The notes beneath the pieces were generated by a model. The model had not been told where the DNA came from. It saw only the letters and a list, made by a program, of their open reading frames with translations, and did no database searches. Below are positions 45,076 through 54,544 of a stretch of 64,000 bases of DNA, in pieces; positions within the stretch are counted from its first letter, which is position 1, and every line of letters begins with the position of its first letter. The translations under genes and the position numbers were made by a program. This stretch comes from DATFVJ01 sp963826515 (GTDB lineage Bacteria > Actinomycetota > Actinomycetes > Streptosporangiales > Streptosporangiaceae), in contig CAWGXI010000011.1 of NCBI GenBank assembly GCA_963826515.1, positions 5,181 to 69,180 of the forward strand, in the 5' to 3' direction.

Positions 45076-45449
45076 TTGCCGGTCAGCAGGCGCCGGCCGA
45101 CACGCTGGACGTATCTGCTGGTCCTGGGGGTTGATCGGGGCGTCATCGGCGTTATCCCCAGAAGAACGTCACGGTCCATCCGGAGCAGACACCGGCCCGC
45201 CGTGCTGGATCTCGGGCGCTGCGCATCGGCGCTGCCGTGGGGAGGTCCTTCCAAGTCCGGCGGAGGCCGCGGTCACAACCCCGCTCGAGCGGGCTCTCCA
45301 ACGCGGTGACCGCCCGCGCAAGCCGCTCAGCTGGGAGCAGCGCCAAGCGCTGATCCCGCAGTTCGAAGCCGACGTGAGGCTATTGAATCGGTCACGGGCG
45401 AGGACTTCACCGACTGGCTGGTGCCGCGGGACAGGTCCGGCGGCCTGGT

Positions 45450-46180
45450 TGGTCACCGGCGGGCCATCAGCAAGCGGCAGCACGTGCAGGTAGCGAAGAC
45501 CTTGGCCGTGCCGCGCCTCGGCGAAAGGTGCCGAGCCGAGGGCGGTGAGCACGCTCGGTTCGGTTCCCGTCGCGACTCCCGTCCGCTCCTCGTAGTTCTC
45601 CGCGGCGCTGGCTCGCCCGTCGTAGTACGCCACGACGGTATCCCTGCTGAAGTGGACGGCGCTGATCCTGGTGCCCCCGCGTCCCACTTTCCCGGGCGGC
45701 CACTCAGCGCGGTCCGTGCCAGGTCCACTGCAGGCCATCAGCGCTTGTCGCGTAGTCGGTCACCATCTGATCAGCATCGGCATTATCCGTCAGCCGGTGG
45801 CAGGACGCCCATAGCTCCCACATCCCGCCACGGCGCAGATCACGGGGTCCTTCACGCCGGTCTTAGCGTCGCCAGGCAACATCACCTGGCTTTGCCTGGC
45901 GTCGAATTCGGCGGGATGGCTGGCTTCGATCACTTCAACCCGCCAGTGTTTCGTGCCGTAGGTGGCGCAACTCAGGTACAGCCGCCAGGTTCCTGCTGGC
46001 GTCCTGATCAGCGCGGGCCGCTCGAGCGACGCGGCCCTGACTTCCCTTATGGTAAGAAGCTCTGGTACGTCTCACCATCGCTTGACGTGCGACCACCACG
46101 GCATAACCCGGCCCTGGTTCAACGGCCGCCTGACCGGTCCGCCAGATAGATCTCCCCATCAGACGTCACGGCACTCGGCC
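45450..46180 (-). pseudogene. Beta-propeller (GH43/32-like) protein remnant (copy A)
   Basis: Degraded version of the copy B gene. Several frames are needed to read AAGTWRLYL-like, QVMLPGD-like and YYDGRASAAENYEERTG segments; deletions near 45836, 46045 and 46110 break it. Five-bladed propeller folds of this kind occur in arabinanase/sucrase-like glycosidases. Confidence 0.6.
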
Positions 46181-46490
46181 CCGCCCTGACCGGGCCCTGG
46201 CGTCAGGTGCGGCCAGGCCCGAGCGGCGGTCAGGCGGGACAGCGGTGCTGCTGCCATCCCGGTGGCGTCAGAGACATTCACATCAGAACAATAGACAGGT
46301 CTCCCAAGTTGGCGTGGAGACGCCCGGCACGCCCCGCTGGCGCCACCGCCATCGGGGCGTGCAACCACGGGCACCCGCGGCAGGCGGCCTGTGCCGCAGG
46401 CCGCGGGTCCACCGCCGCCCGGGCCGCAACTACTGCGGCCGCTGCGGCCGCTGCTGCCACAGCCACTACCGCAGCCGCCGATGCCGCGGG

Positions 46491-46775
46491 CTACTCCGGC
46501 TGGATGCCGAGGCGGAAGGTAACGCCTTGATCGTCGACCTCCGCGTCGAGCGCCTTGTCGTCAAGCATGACGGCGGCGTCCGATTGCACGAAGACGCGTA
46601 CGCCTTCCGCCTCGCTGATCTCGTCGCCGACCTGCGGGCCGTCGGAGACGGCCAGCGTCAGCGATCCCCCGTCAGCGTCTTCCGGAGCGATGCGCAGCCC
46701 CGTTTCCGTGGGCAGTCCGGGCTGAGTAGTAAGGGTGCGGATGGCCTCAACAGCTGGGCCCGTCAGCGTAAGCAC
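46491..46775 (-). CDS. HesB/IscA-like protein without cysteines (copy A)
   Basis: 94 residues, intact. Starts GTG behind TTAGGAG. LTLTGPAVEAIRTLTTQPG, then ETGLRIAPE and VFVQSDAAVMLDDKALDAEV match the HesB/IscA fold, but the three cysteines that bind iron-sulfur in IscA are all absent. Differs from copy B only around EIS versus EVI near residue 53. Often annotated as adhesin or HesB-like in actinobacteria; role unknown. Confidence 0.8.
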   Translation of the reverse strand: MLTLTGPAVEAIRTLTTQPGLPTETGLRIAPEDADGGSLTLAVSDGPQVGDEISEAEGVRVFVQSDAAVMLDDKALDAEVDDQGVTFRLGIQPE

Positions 46776-47028
46776 GACAGCTCCTAACGTCGATTGCGGC
46801 GCTCTTTCCAGCGCGCGGCGACCCCAGCGGGCCCCTCTGGCCTTTACTAAGGACGGCCACGGCCCCCGCGCTCCGCCCCTCCCTACCCAGTAGCGAGCAA
46901 ACAAACCAGTCGGCAGGGGCGCCTGACCGTCCATCCGCCCATCAGCGGCGCGGCGGGCGCCCGCACAATCGCGCTACGGGAAACAGCGCCGCAGCAGGCA
47001 ACTTGGCCTTGTTAAGCGGTCGCTCAGG

Positions 47029-47742
47029 CGCGCCAAGGGCCGTGGGCGGCTTCGGGTAAATCAGCATGTGAAGGCCAGCTGCCACGGCACGCCGAGGAGG
47101 GGCGCGACGATGAAGAGCCATACCTGGCTCAGCGCGGTGCCGCCACGACGAGGGCGGGACCGAGGCTGCGCGCGGGGTTCACCGAGGTGCCGGTGATCGG
47201 AATACCGATGAGGTGCACCACGGCGAGGGCAAGTCCGATGACCACGCCGGCCGTGGTGGCGTTGGCGGTCTTACTTGTCGCGGCGAGTACGACGAAGACA
47301 AAGAGCGCGGTCAGTACCACCTCGGCCAGGAAAGCCCCACCTCGTTGATGTGGATGTGGCTCGCGGCGCCCCAGCCGTCGGCCCCGAGGCCGGTGGTCGA
47401 ACGGTGGTAGAGGGGTGACGCCGCGAACGTGGCCCAGAGCAGCAGTGCCCGAGTATCCCGCCCACGAACGCGCGATCCAGATCGGATCGCCTCGACCACA
47501 GGCATCCGGCCGGAGAGCAGGACGCCGATGGTGACCGCTGGATTGACGTGGCAGCCGGAGACGGGGCCGAGCGCGTACGCGAGGGCCAGCAGCACGAGGC
47601 CGAACGCGAGCGCGGTGGCAACGACCCCGGCGGCGAAACTGCTGCCCGCCGTGCCGAAGCCGAACGACAGGGTTGCCACCCCGACAGCGAAGTAAACCAG
47701 GACAAATGTGCCCAGCAGCTCCGCAGCCAGCTTCCTGGCCAT
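47029..47742 (-). pseudogene. Aquaporin, frameshifted (copy A)
   Basis: Starts MARKLAAELLG as in copy B and keeps GCHVNPAVTIG, but single-base losses near 47450 and 47495 and others near 47145 and 47342 split it into at least three frames. The second NPA motif (SVNPARSLGPA) survives out of frame with the first. Confidence 0.85.
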
Positions 47743-47978
47743 GTCGCCCCCATTTCGGCTAGATGATGATGTGCCGATCCACCACTTTGGGCGCTCCAGC
47801 CGCACCTGTCAAGATCGGCGCCCGCCTTGGGGAGATTCGTGACAAGGCTCACCGCCCTTCGAGAGCAAGACCCCGGCCGGGTTAAGAAGGGTGAGCGAGC
47901 GGAATAGTGGGAATTATTGCGGGCGCAGGTAGCTGAGATGGAAAGCGTGCGCATCCTTGCGGTATCGGCGGTGAACTG

Positions 47979-48256
47979 ATGGGCGCGACGAAGCAGGGAG
48001 GGCCGCGAGCCCCGCCGAGGCCCCGCTCCGTGAACCGGCCCCGCCACTTGCGCACCGTGTCATCGGTGATTCGCAGGTCAGTGGCGATCCGGGCAGTGCC
48101 CCGGCCGCGGGCGGCGGCGAGCACGACCTGCGCCCGGATCCGGTCCCGCCAGCACGTCTTCGCGCCGCGGACTCTCTTCTTCAGCGTCTTGCGCTCGGCA
48201 GCGGTCAGCGTGACCAGCGCCGCGGCAGGCGGCATGCACAGCTCCCCCGGGGTCAA
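47979..48256 (-). mobile_element. IS630-type transposase N-terminal fragment
   Basis: About 80 residues of a homeodomain-like helix-turn-helix: LTAAERKTLKKRVRGAK, then RGTARIATDLRITDDTVRKW and RGRFTERGLGG, the usual start of IS630 transposases. It breaks exactly where copy A begins, so the duplication or an insertion truncated it. Confidence 0.7.
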
Positions 48257-48319
48257 ATTACAGCGGTGTAACTCATCCAGGGCACGTGATCATAACCGGG
48301 ACACGCCCTGCCGCGCGGC

Positions 48320-48670
48320 ATGATGGGGCACATGCCCGCCATCCCGGCCTCCACCTGCAGCTCCATCACCCTGAGGCTGCTGGCCCACGCCGAAAAACAC
48401 TGGCCGCAACTGCACAAAGTCCAGGTCACCTGCCGCGGCGGCTTCGCCTACGCCGCCGGCGTCCTGCCCGGCGGCGAGCAGATCCCCCTATGCCGCCTGC
48501 GCTATGGCGGCTCGGCTCACTCCTTCGGCTTCGCCATCTACTCCGCCGCCCGCAACCGGTATGAAGACGCCGTCCTGCTCACCGGCTTCCCCACCGGAAC
48601 CCCCCAGGAAGCCCTCGACACCGCCTGCACCGTCCACCTCACCGGAATCGGGCACGAACCCGATTTCTGA
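48320..48670 (+). CDS. Small hypothetical protein
   Basis: 116 residues (or 112 from ATG 48332), no recognised domain. Two segments look structured: VTCRGGFAYAAGVLPGG and YGGSAHSFGFAIYSAARNRYED. It lies between the IS630 fragment and copy B of the duplication and may belong to a mobile element. Codon use matches the high-GC neighbours. Confidence 0.55.
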   Translation: MMGHMPAIPASTCSSITLRLLAHAEKHWPQLHKVQVTCRGGFAYAAGVLPGGEQIPLCRLRYGGSAHSFGFAIYSAARNRYEDAVLLTGFPTGTPQEALDTACTVHLTGIGHEPDF

Positions 48671-48724
48671 CCCCCGACGAACTTACGGGGCCACCCACTA
48701 AGGCATGTCTCGCAGGTCCGCGGA

Positions 48725-49060
48725 TCGGCGCTACCTGCCGCTGCCCGGAGGCGGGGCGATCTTGTCTATCTCGGCGAGCTGGTCCGCGCTCGGCTGCCAC
48801 AGGCCAGCCTCCGCGTTCTCCCTGACCTGTGAAGGTGACATGGCACCGGCGATGACGGACGTGCAGCCCTGCTGCGCCGCCAAACCGCCGATAGCTACCT
48901 GGAGCAGCCTTAGCCCCTGGCCCTGCGCCCAGTCGGCGAGCGCTTCGACACGATCCAGCTTCTCGTCCCTGACATAACCAGGCCGCTTCGCCGGCCTGCT
49001 GCCCTGCGGCGCCGGCTGCCCGTGCCGCATTTTGCCGGTCAGCAGGCGCCGGCCGACACG
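48725..49060 (-). pseudogene. Aldo/keto reductase C-terminal remnant (copy B)
   Basis: About 105 codons ending in a family-typical helix: LTGKMRHGQPAPQGSR, LDRVEALADWAQGQGL, LLQVAIGGLAAQQGC, SVIAGAMSPSQVRENAEAG. The N-terminal two thirds, with the Asp-Tyr-Lys-His active site, are absent; the sequence upstream belongs to another frame. Confidence 0.8.
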
Positions 49061-49423
49061 CTGGACCGTATCTGCTGGTTCCTGGGGGTTGATCGGGGCG
49101 TCATCGGCGTTATCCCCAGAGAGAACGTCACGGTCCATCCGGAGCAGACACCGGCCCGCCGTGCCGGATCTCGGGCGCTGCGCATCGGCGCTGCCGTGGG
49201 GAGGTTCCTTCCAAGTCCGGCGGAGGCCGCGGTCACAACCCCGCTCGAGCGGGCTCTCCAACGCGGTGACCGCCCGCGCAAGCCGCTCAGCTGGGAGCAG
49301 CGCCAAGCGCTGATCCCGCAGTTCGAAGCCGACGTGAGGCTATTGAATCGGTCACGGGCGAGGACTTCACCGACTGGCTGGTGCCGCGGGACAGGTCCGG
49401 CGGCCTGGTTGGTCACCGGCGGG

Positions 49424-50142
49424 CCATCAGCAAGCGGCAGCACGTGCAGGTAGCGAAGACCTTGGCCGTGCCGCGCCTCGGCGAAAGGTGCCGAGCCGAG
49501 GGCGGTGAGCACGCTCGGTTCGGTTCCCGTCGCGACTCCCGTCCGCTCCTCGTAGTTCTCCGCGGCGCTGGCTCGCCCGTCGTAGTACGCCACGACGGTA
49601 TCCCTGCTGAAGTGGACGGCGCTGATCCTGGTGCCCCGCGCGTCCCACTTTCCCGGGCGGCCACTCAGCGCGGTCCCGTGCCAGGTCCACTGCAGGCCAT
49701 CAGCGCTTGTCGCGTAGTCGGTCACCATCTGATCAGCATCGGCATTATCCGTCAGCCGGTGGCAGGACGCCCATAGCTCCCACATCCCGCCACGGCGCAC
49801 GATCACGGGGTCCTTCACGCCGGTCTTAGCGTCGCCAGGCAACATCACCTGGCTTTGCCTGGCGTCGAATTCGGCGGGATGGCTGGCTTCGATCACTTCA
49901 ACCCGCCAGTGTTTCGTGCCGTAGGTGGCGCAACTCAGGTACAGCCGCCAGGTTCCTGCTGGCGTCCTGATCAGCGCGGGCCGCTCGAGCGACTCGGCCC
50001 TGACTTCCTCCTTTGCGATGGTAAGAAGCGTCTGGAACGTCTCGCCATCGCTTGACCGTGCCACCACCACGGCATAACCGCGGCCCTGGTTCAACGGCCG
50101 CCTGAGCCGGTACGCCAGATAGATCTCCCCATCAAACGCCAC
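49424..50142 (-). pseudogene. Beta-propeller (GH43/32-like) protein remnant (copy B)
   Basis: From ATG 50142 the frame reads FDGEIYLAYRLRRPL, ESLERPALIRTPAGTWRLYL, GVKDPVIVRRGGMWELWASC, YATSADGLQWTWHGTAL and VAYYDGRASAAENYEERTG, repeated strands of a five-bladed propeller of the GH43/GH32 kind. Upstream, GPGYWAGAPSAVA continues the protein without a start and then breaks frame near 50210. After LRYLHVLPLADG the C-terminus runs into unrelated arginine-rich sequence. Probably defective in both copies. Confidence 0.65.
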
Positions 50143-50477
50143 GGCACTCGGTGCCCCCGCCCAGTAACCGGGGCCCTGGCGCCAGGTGCGGCCACGGCCC
50201 GAGCGGAGCGGTCAGGGTCGGGCAGCAGTGCTGCTGCCATCCCGGTGGCGTCAGAGACATTCACATCAGAACAATAGACAGGTCTCCCAAGTTGGCGTGG
50301 AGACGCCCGGCACGCCCCGCTGGCGCCACCGCCATCGGGGCGTGCAACCACGGGCACCCGCGGCCAGGCGGCCTGTGCCGCAGGCCGCAGGTGCACCGCC
50401 TCTCACCGGGCCGCAACTACTGCGGCCGCTGCGGCCGCTGCTGCCACAGCCACTACCGCAGCCGCCGATGCCGCGGG

Positions 50478-50762
50478 CTACTCCGGCTGGATGCCGAGGC
50501 GGAAGGTAACGCCTTGATCGTCGACCTCCGCGTCGAGCGCCTTGTCGTCAAGCATGACGGCGGCGTCCGATTGCACGAAGACGCGTACGCCTTCCGCCTC
50601 GATGACCTCGTCGCCGACCTGCGGGCCGTCGGAGACGGCCAGCGTCAGCGATCCCCCGTCAGCGTCTTCCGGAGCGATGCGCAGCCCCGTTTCCGTGGGC
50701 AGTCCGGGCTGAGTAGTAAGGGTGCGGATGGCCTCAACAGCTGGGCCCGTCAGCGTAAGCAC
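50478..50762 (-). CDS. HesB/IscA-like protein without cysteines (copy B)
   Basis: 94 residues, GTG start with AGGAG five bases upstream. Same protein as in copy A: GLRIAPEDADGGSLTLAVSD, then GVRVFVQSDAAVMLDDKAL. No cysteine anywhere, so classical iron-sulfur assembly is unlikely. Sits between the propeller remnant and aquaporin on the same strand. Confidence 0.82.
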   Translation of the reverse strand: MLTLTGPAVEAIRTLTTQPGLPTETGLRIAPEDADGGSLTLAVSDGPQVGDEVIEAEGVRVFVQSDAAVMLDDKALDAEVDDQGVTFRLGIQPE

Positions 50763-51010
50763 GACAGCTCCTAACGTCGATTGCGGCGCTCTTTCCAGCG
50801 CGCGGCGACCCCAGCGGGCCCCTCTGGCCTTTACTAAGGACGGCCACGGCCCCCGCGCTCCGCCCCTCCCTACCCAGTAGCGAGCAAACAAACCAGTCGG
50901 CAGGGGCGCCTGACCGTCCATCCGCCCATCAGCGGCGCGGCGGGCGCCCGCACAATCGCGCTACGGGAAACAGCGCCGCAGCAGGCAACTTGGCCTTGTT
51001 AAGCGGTCGC

Positions 51011-51736
51011 TCAGGCGCGCCCAAGGGCCGTGGGCGGCTTCGGGTAAATCAGCATGTGAAGGCCAGCTGCCACGGCACCGCCGAGGAGGGGCGCGACGAT
51101 GAAGAGCCATACCTGGCTCAGCGCGGTGCCGCCCACGACGAGGGCGGGACCGAGGCTGCGCGCGGGGTTCACCGAGGTGCCGGTGATCGGAATACCGATG
51201 AGGTGCACCACGGCGAGGGCAAGTCCGATGACCACGCCGGCCGTGGTGGCGTTGGCGGTCTTACTTGTCGCGGCGAGTACGACGAAGACAAAGAGCGCGG
51301 TCAGTACCACCTCGGCCAGGAAAGCCCCACCCTCGTTGATGTGGATGTGGCTCGCGGCGCCCCAGCCGTCGGCCCCGAGGCCGGTGGTCGAACGGTGGTA
51401 GAGGGGTGACGCCGCGAACGTGGCCCAGAGCAGCAGTGCCCCGAGTATCCCGCCCACGAACTGCGCGATCCAGTATCCGATCGCCTCGACCACAGGCATC
51501 CGGCCGGAAAGCAGGACGCCGATGGTGACCGCTGGATTGACGTGGCAGCCGGAGACGGGGCCGAGCGCGTACGCCAGGGCCAGCAGCACGAGGCCGAACG
51601 CGAGCGCGGTGGCAACCACCCCGGCGGCGAAACTGCTGCCCGCCGTGCCGAAGCCGAACGACAGGGTTGCCACCCCGACAGCGAAGTAAACCAGGACAAA
51701 TGTGCCCAGCAGCTCCGCAGCCAGCTTCCTGGCCAT
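51011..51736 (-). CDS. aqpZ: Aquaporin (MIP family)
   Basis: 241 residues, six helices and two half-helices with GCHVNPAVTIG and GTSVNPARSLGPA, the paired NPA motifs of the water pore. It starts MARKLAAELLGTFVLVYFAV. Histidine in HLIGIPITGTSVNPARS and the arginine after the second NPA fit the narrow selectivity filter of water-specific AqpZ. Intact, unlike its duplicate. Confidence 0.93.
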   Translation of the reverse strand: MARKLAAELLGTFVLVYFAVGVATLSFGFGTAGSSFAAGVVATALAFGLVLLALAYALGPVSGCHVNPAVTIGVLLSGRMPVVEAIGYWIAQFVGGILGALLLWATFAASPLYHRSTTGLGADGWGAASHIHINEGGAFLAEVVLTALFVFVVLAATSKTANATTAGVVIGLALAVVHLIGIPITGTSVNPARSLGPALVVGGTALSQVWLFIVAPLLGGAVAAGLHMLIYPKPPTALGRA

Positions 51737-51891
51737 GTCGCCCCCATTTCGGCTAGATGATGATGTGCCGATCCACCACTTTGGGCGCTCCAGCCGCACC
51801 TGTCAAGATCGGCGCCCGCCTTGGGGAATATTCGTGACAAGGCTCACCGCCCTTCGAGAGCAAGACCCCCGGCCGGGTTAACGAAGGGCCT

Positions 51892-52083
51892 TTGAGCGAG
51901 CGGAATCCACGTGGCCGAATTACCTTGCCGGGCGCCCAGGTCAGCCTGAGACTGGAAAGCGTGCGCATCCTTGCGGTCATCTGCGGTGAACTGATGGGCG
52001 CCGACGAAGCCAGGGATTGGGCCCTGCTCGACGCCCTTGTCGCCGCGAAGTGCCCCGCTTTGATCCCAATGCCATGTAGATGA
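51892..52083 (+). other. Possible crotonase-like C-terminal fragment
   Basis: A 63-codon frame contains GELMGADEARDWALLDALV, reminiscent of the GxxxxAxEAxxxGLVdxvv segment of enoyl-CoA hydratases. No start-site support, and the left part is inside the duplication. Could be chance. Confidence 0.25.
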
Positions 52084-52255
52084 GGCTTCTGAGGCGTCCG
52101 GATGCTGGCGGTGTTGACTGGGCTGGCTGGCCGTGGGTTGTTTACGGAGAGTGAGGACATTACGGCGGCCCGGATGTCGTTCCGGGCGGCGGCCGGTTCC
52201 GCGACCGGCGGGTCTTGGGGTGCGAGAGGGATCGGGACCGGGAAGTGGCCGCGGG

Positions 52256-54019
52256 TCAGGCGGCGGCGCAGACGCTGATCCGGGCGGCCGCGGCGGTGGT
52301 GGGCAGGCGCGGCCCGCCGGCCGGGAAGCCCAGCCGGGCCTTGGTCTTGCGTTCGCGGTGCCGGCCGCGGTCTACGTCGACGCGGCGGCGGGCCAGGCCA
52401 TCCAGGATCGCGGCGCAGTTCGCGCCGGTCAGCTTGGCGGGCAGGCTGGCGGTGGCCGCGCCGGTCCGGGCGGAGGTGATGACGGCGCGGCGGGCCGCGG
52501 TGAACGAGATCTCGCGCGGGTGGACGGTCTGGCCGGCCCGCTTGCCCTTCCGCGCCGGGAGCGCGACCGCGGCGGCGGCGCGGGCCGCCGCGCGGGCCAG
52601 CTCGACGGAGATCACCCAGGCGGCGTGCTCCTGGGCGATCAGGGCGGGAGACTGGGACCGGAGCATCGGCCCGGTGGAGGGTCCGGCGCCGCTGATCGCC
52701 GACTTTGCTTCCTTCAGGCAGGTTTCTGACCCTATCCACCGCCAGTGGTAAGCGCCGGCCAGCACATCCGCCGGGTAGGTGTCGTGGTCGTGCAGGTCGG
52801 TGATCAGGCAGAACAGCTCCGGGGCATCCTGCCCGGCGACGCTGACGGTGTACTCGATGACGCGGACGGTGAGGGTGACGCCGCCGCCGGTGATGCTGGC
52901 CAGGTAGGAGCCGTCGGGCGCGAAGCCCCCGGTCCGCCGCAGGGTGATGCCGTCCTTGACGCGGATCAGCACGTGCGTGCCGGTGGCGAGCATCCGCTGG
53001 ATCCGGGGGGCGCCGGGGAAGTTCCTGTCCATGATCCAGATCCGGCCGGGGGTGAACACATGCGGGTAATCGCGCAGGGCCTTGTCCAGCAGGACCTGCT
53101 CGGCCTCGCCCTTGTCGCGGCTGCCGCCGGCGGCGGCGCCGGACGGCCCGGTCACCACCGCCAGGGTCGCGCGGGTGGAGGCGTGGCTGAGCCGCAGCTC
53201 GCGTAGCTGCGGGTAGGGGGAGGAGTCATCGGTGGTGCCGGCCGACCCGTACGCTTCCCGGTTCGCGTCGCTGTCGGGCACCCGGGTCAGCGACCCGTCG
53301 ATCGAGCCGGTGTCCAGGTCCCCGACGGTGACGGCCCGGTGGTCATGCTCGCGGTGCCCGGCGTCGATGCCGGCCAGCAGCATGTCCCGCAGCTGTTCCA
53401 CCGGGCCCGGGCCGAGCGCCTCCCGCCAGGTGCAGGCGACCGTCGCGGTCGCGACCCGGTACGGCTTGTGCCACGGCACGGCGGCCAGGTCCCCGAGCAG
53501 CGCGGCCAGCATTTCTGCGTAATCCGCCCCGGGCATCAAGGTCATCAGGAGGGTGAGCCGGATCGCGAGCGCGGCCGTCATCGCCCGCCGCGCCTTCCCC
53601 TTCACCTTGCCTTCCAGCGTCACCGACGCCGCCAGGGCGCCGATCGTGTCCGGCGTGCCGCACAGCGCGTCCAGTCGCTCCTCGGCCACCCCCAGGCGGG
53701 CGTGATCGGCGGGGTGCCCGGCCGCCTGCACCCGCCCGTCGCGGCGGGCCACCGCGCGGGCGATGGCCACCGGCTTGCAGAACACCACCAGGTCGCCGCC
53801 GCGGATCTTTCCCGCCCCGGCCGCGGTCAGCGCCGTCCGGCCGTCCTTGCCCGGGCCCCGCCGTGCCGGGGACGCCAGGTCCGCCACCCGGACCGCCACC
53901 ATCCCGGCCCGGCCCAGCAGCCCCAGCGCGGCCTCCTCCCCGGCGGCGGGGATGACAGCAGGCGGCGTGTCAGGGCAGGATGACATGGGGAGGCTCCCGG
54001 TCGGAGAAGCGGGTGACAC
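52256..54019 (-). mobile_element. IS4-family transposase, intact frame
   Basis: 587 residues. The N-terminal insertion-element-4 domain (GGDLVVFCKPVAIARAVARR; LGVAEERLDALCG) precedes a DDE domain: SIDGSLTRVPDSDANREAYG (first D), WIMDRNFPGAPRI (second D) and YHWRWIGSETCLKEAKS (E, within the Y-(2)-R-(3)-E-(6)-K signature of IS4). The frame is uninterrupted, so this could be active. Terminal inverted repeats and target duplication were not located with confidence. Confidence 0.9.
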
Positions 54020-54544
54020 TTCCTCTTCTACCGGGAGTCCTTCACCTATGCCCGCATCTGAGCGGGCGTGTCACGTCTCTAACGGGCAGCGACGGCCCAG
54101 TGGTCACAATCTGTAACCGCCTGCGGGCCGGGCCTCAGCTCCGCCAAGTGCCACCGTCACGCAGTCCCATCACGCACTTCTACATGGCATTGGCTTTGAT
54201 CCAGGTCCGGGTGCTCGCGCTTGTTAACCAGCCAAATGACTCGATCCTGTTCGGCAATGCCCTGGGCAAGGCGGTCGGCGGATCGGCGGCGGGCGGCAGT
54301 TCGCTAGGTCCGCGAGGACCCTATAGCCCAGGAGAAAGCGCTAGGCAACGCCTCAGCCGTTCGCTGCAGCACCCGCCCGGGCTCGGCCTGCGTCCGGCCG
54401 CAGCGTTGAGGCTTGCCTGCGCCGGTCGCTTGATATCCCCGTGGACGCGCTAGGCGGCGAAGACCTTGTTCCTCCTGACGGCTGAGTCCGCCGCCGCCCC
54501 AGGTGCCGGGCCGCCGACGCGTCACCCGCCCGTGCGCGGTCACG
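54020..54544. other. Intergenic, no gene seen
   Basis: About 525 bases between the transposase start and the end of the multidomain redox gene. A plus-strand frame (MALALIQVRVLALVNQ, from 54184) has no recognisable domain or ribosome site. Confidence 0.45.

Larger units (their letters stand above)
44747..47994. repeat. Direct duplication, left copy (A)
   Basis: Nearly identical to 48698-52009. The left junction is CTAAGGCATGTCTCGCAGG, starting at the ligB stop; the right junction is GGGCGCGACGAAG, where copy A passes into an IS630 fragment. Copy A is about 60 bases shorter, with many scattered one- to few-base deletions. Confidence 0.92.
48698..52009. repeat. Direct duplication, right copy (B)
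   Basis: Same gene content and order as 44747-47994, with fewer indels. It extends right to GGGCGCCGACGAAG, after which unique sequence begins. The copies are 0.7 kb apart. Confidence 0.92.

Noticed and set aside
44754..45310. Functional aldo/keto reductase
   Set aside because: Only the C-terminal 90-105 residues are present in either duplicate; the active-site part is missing.
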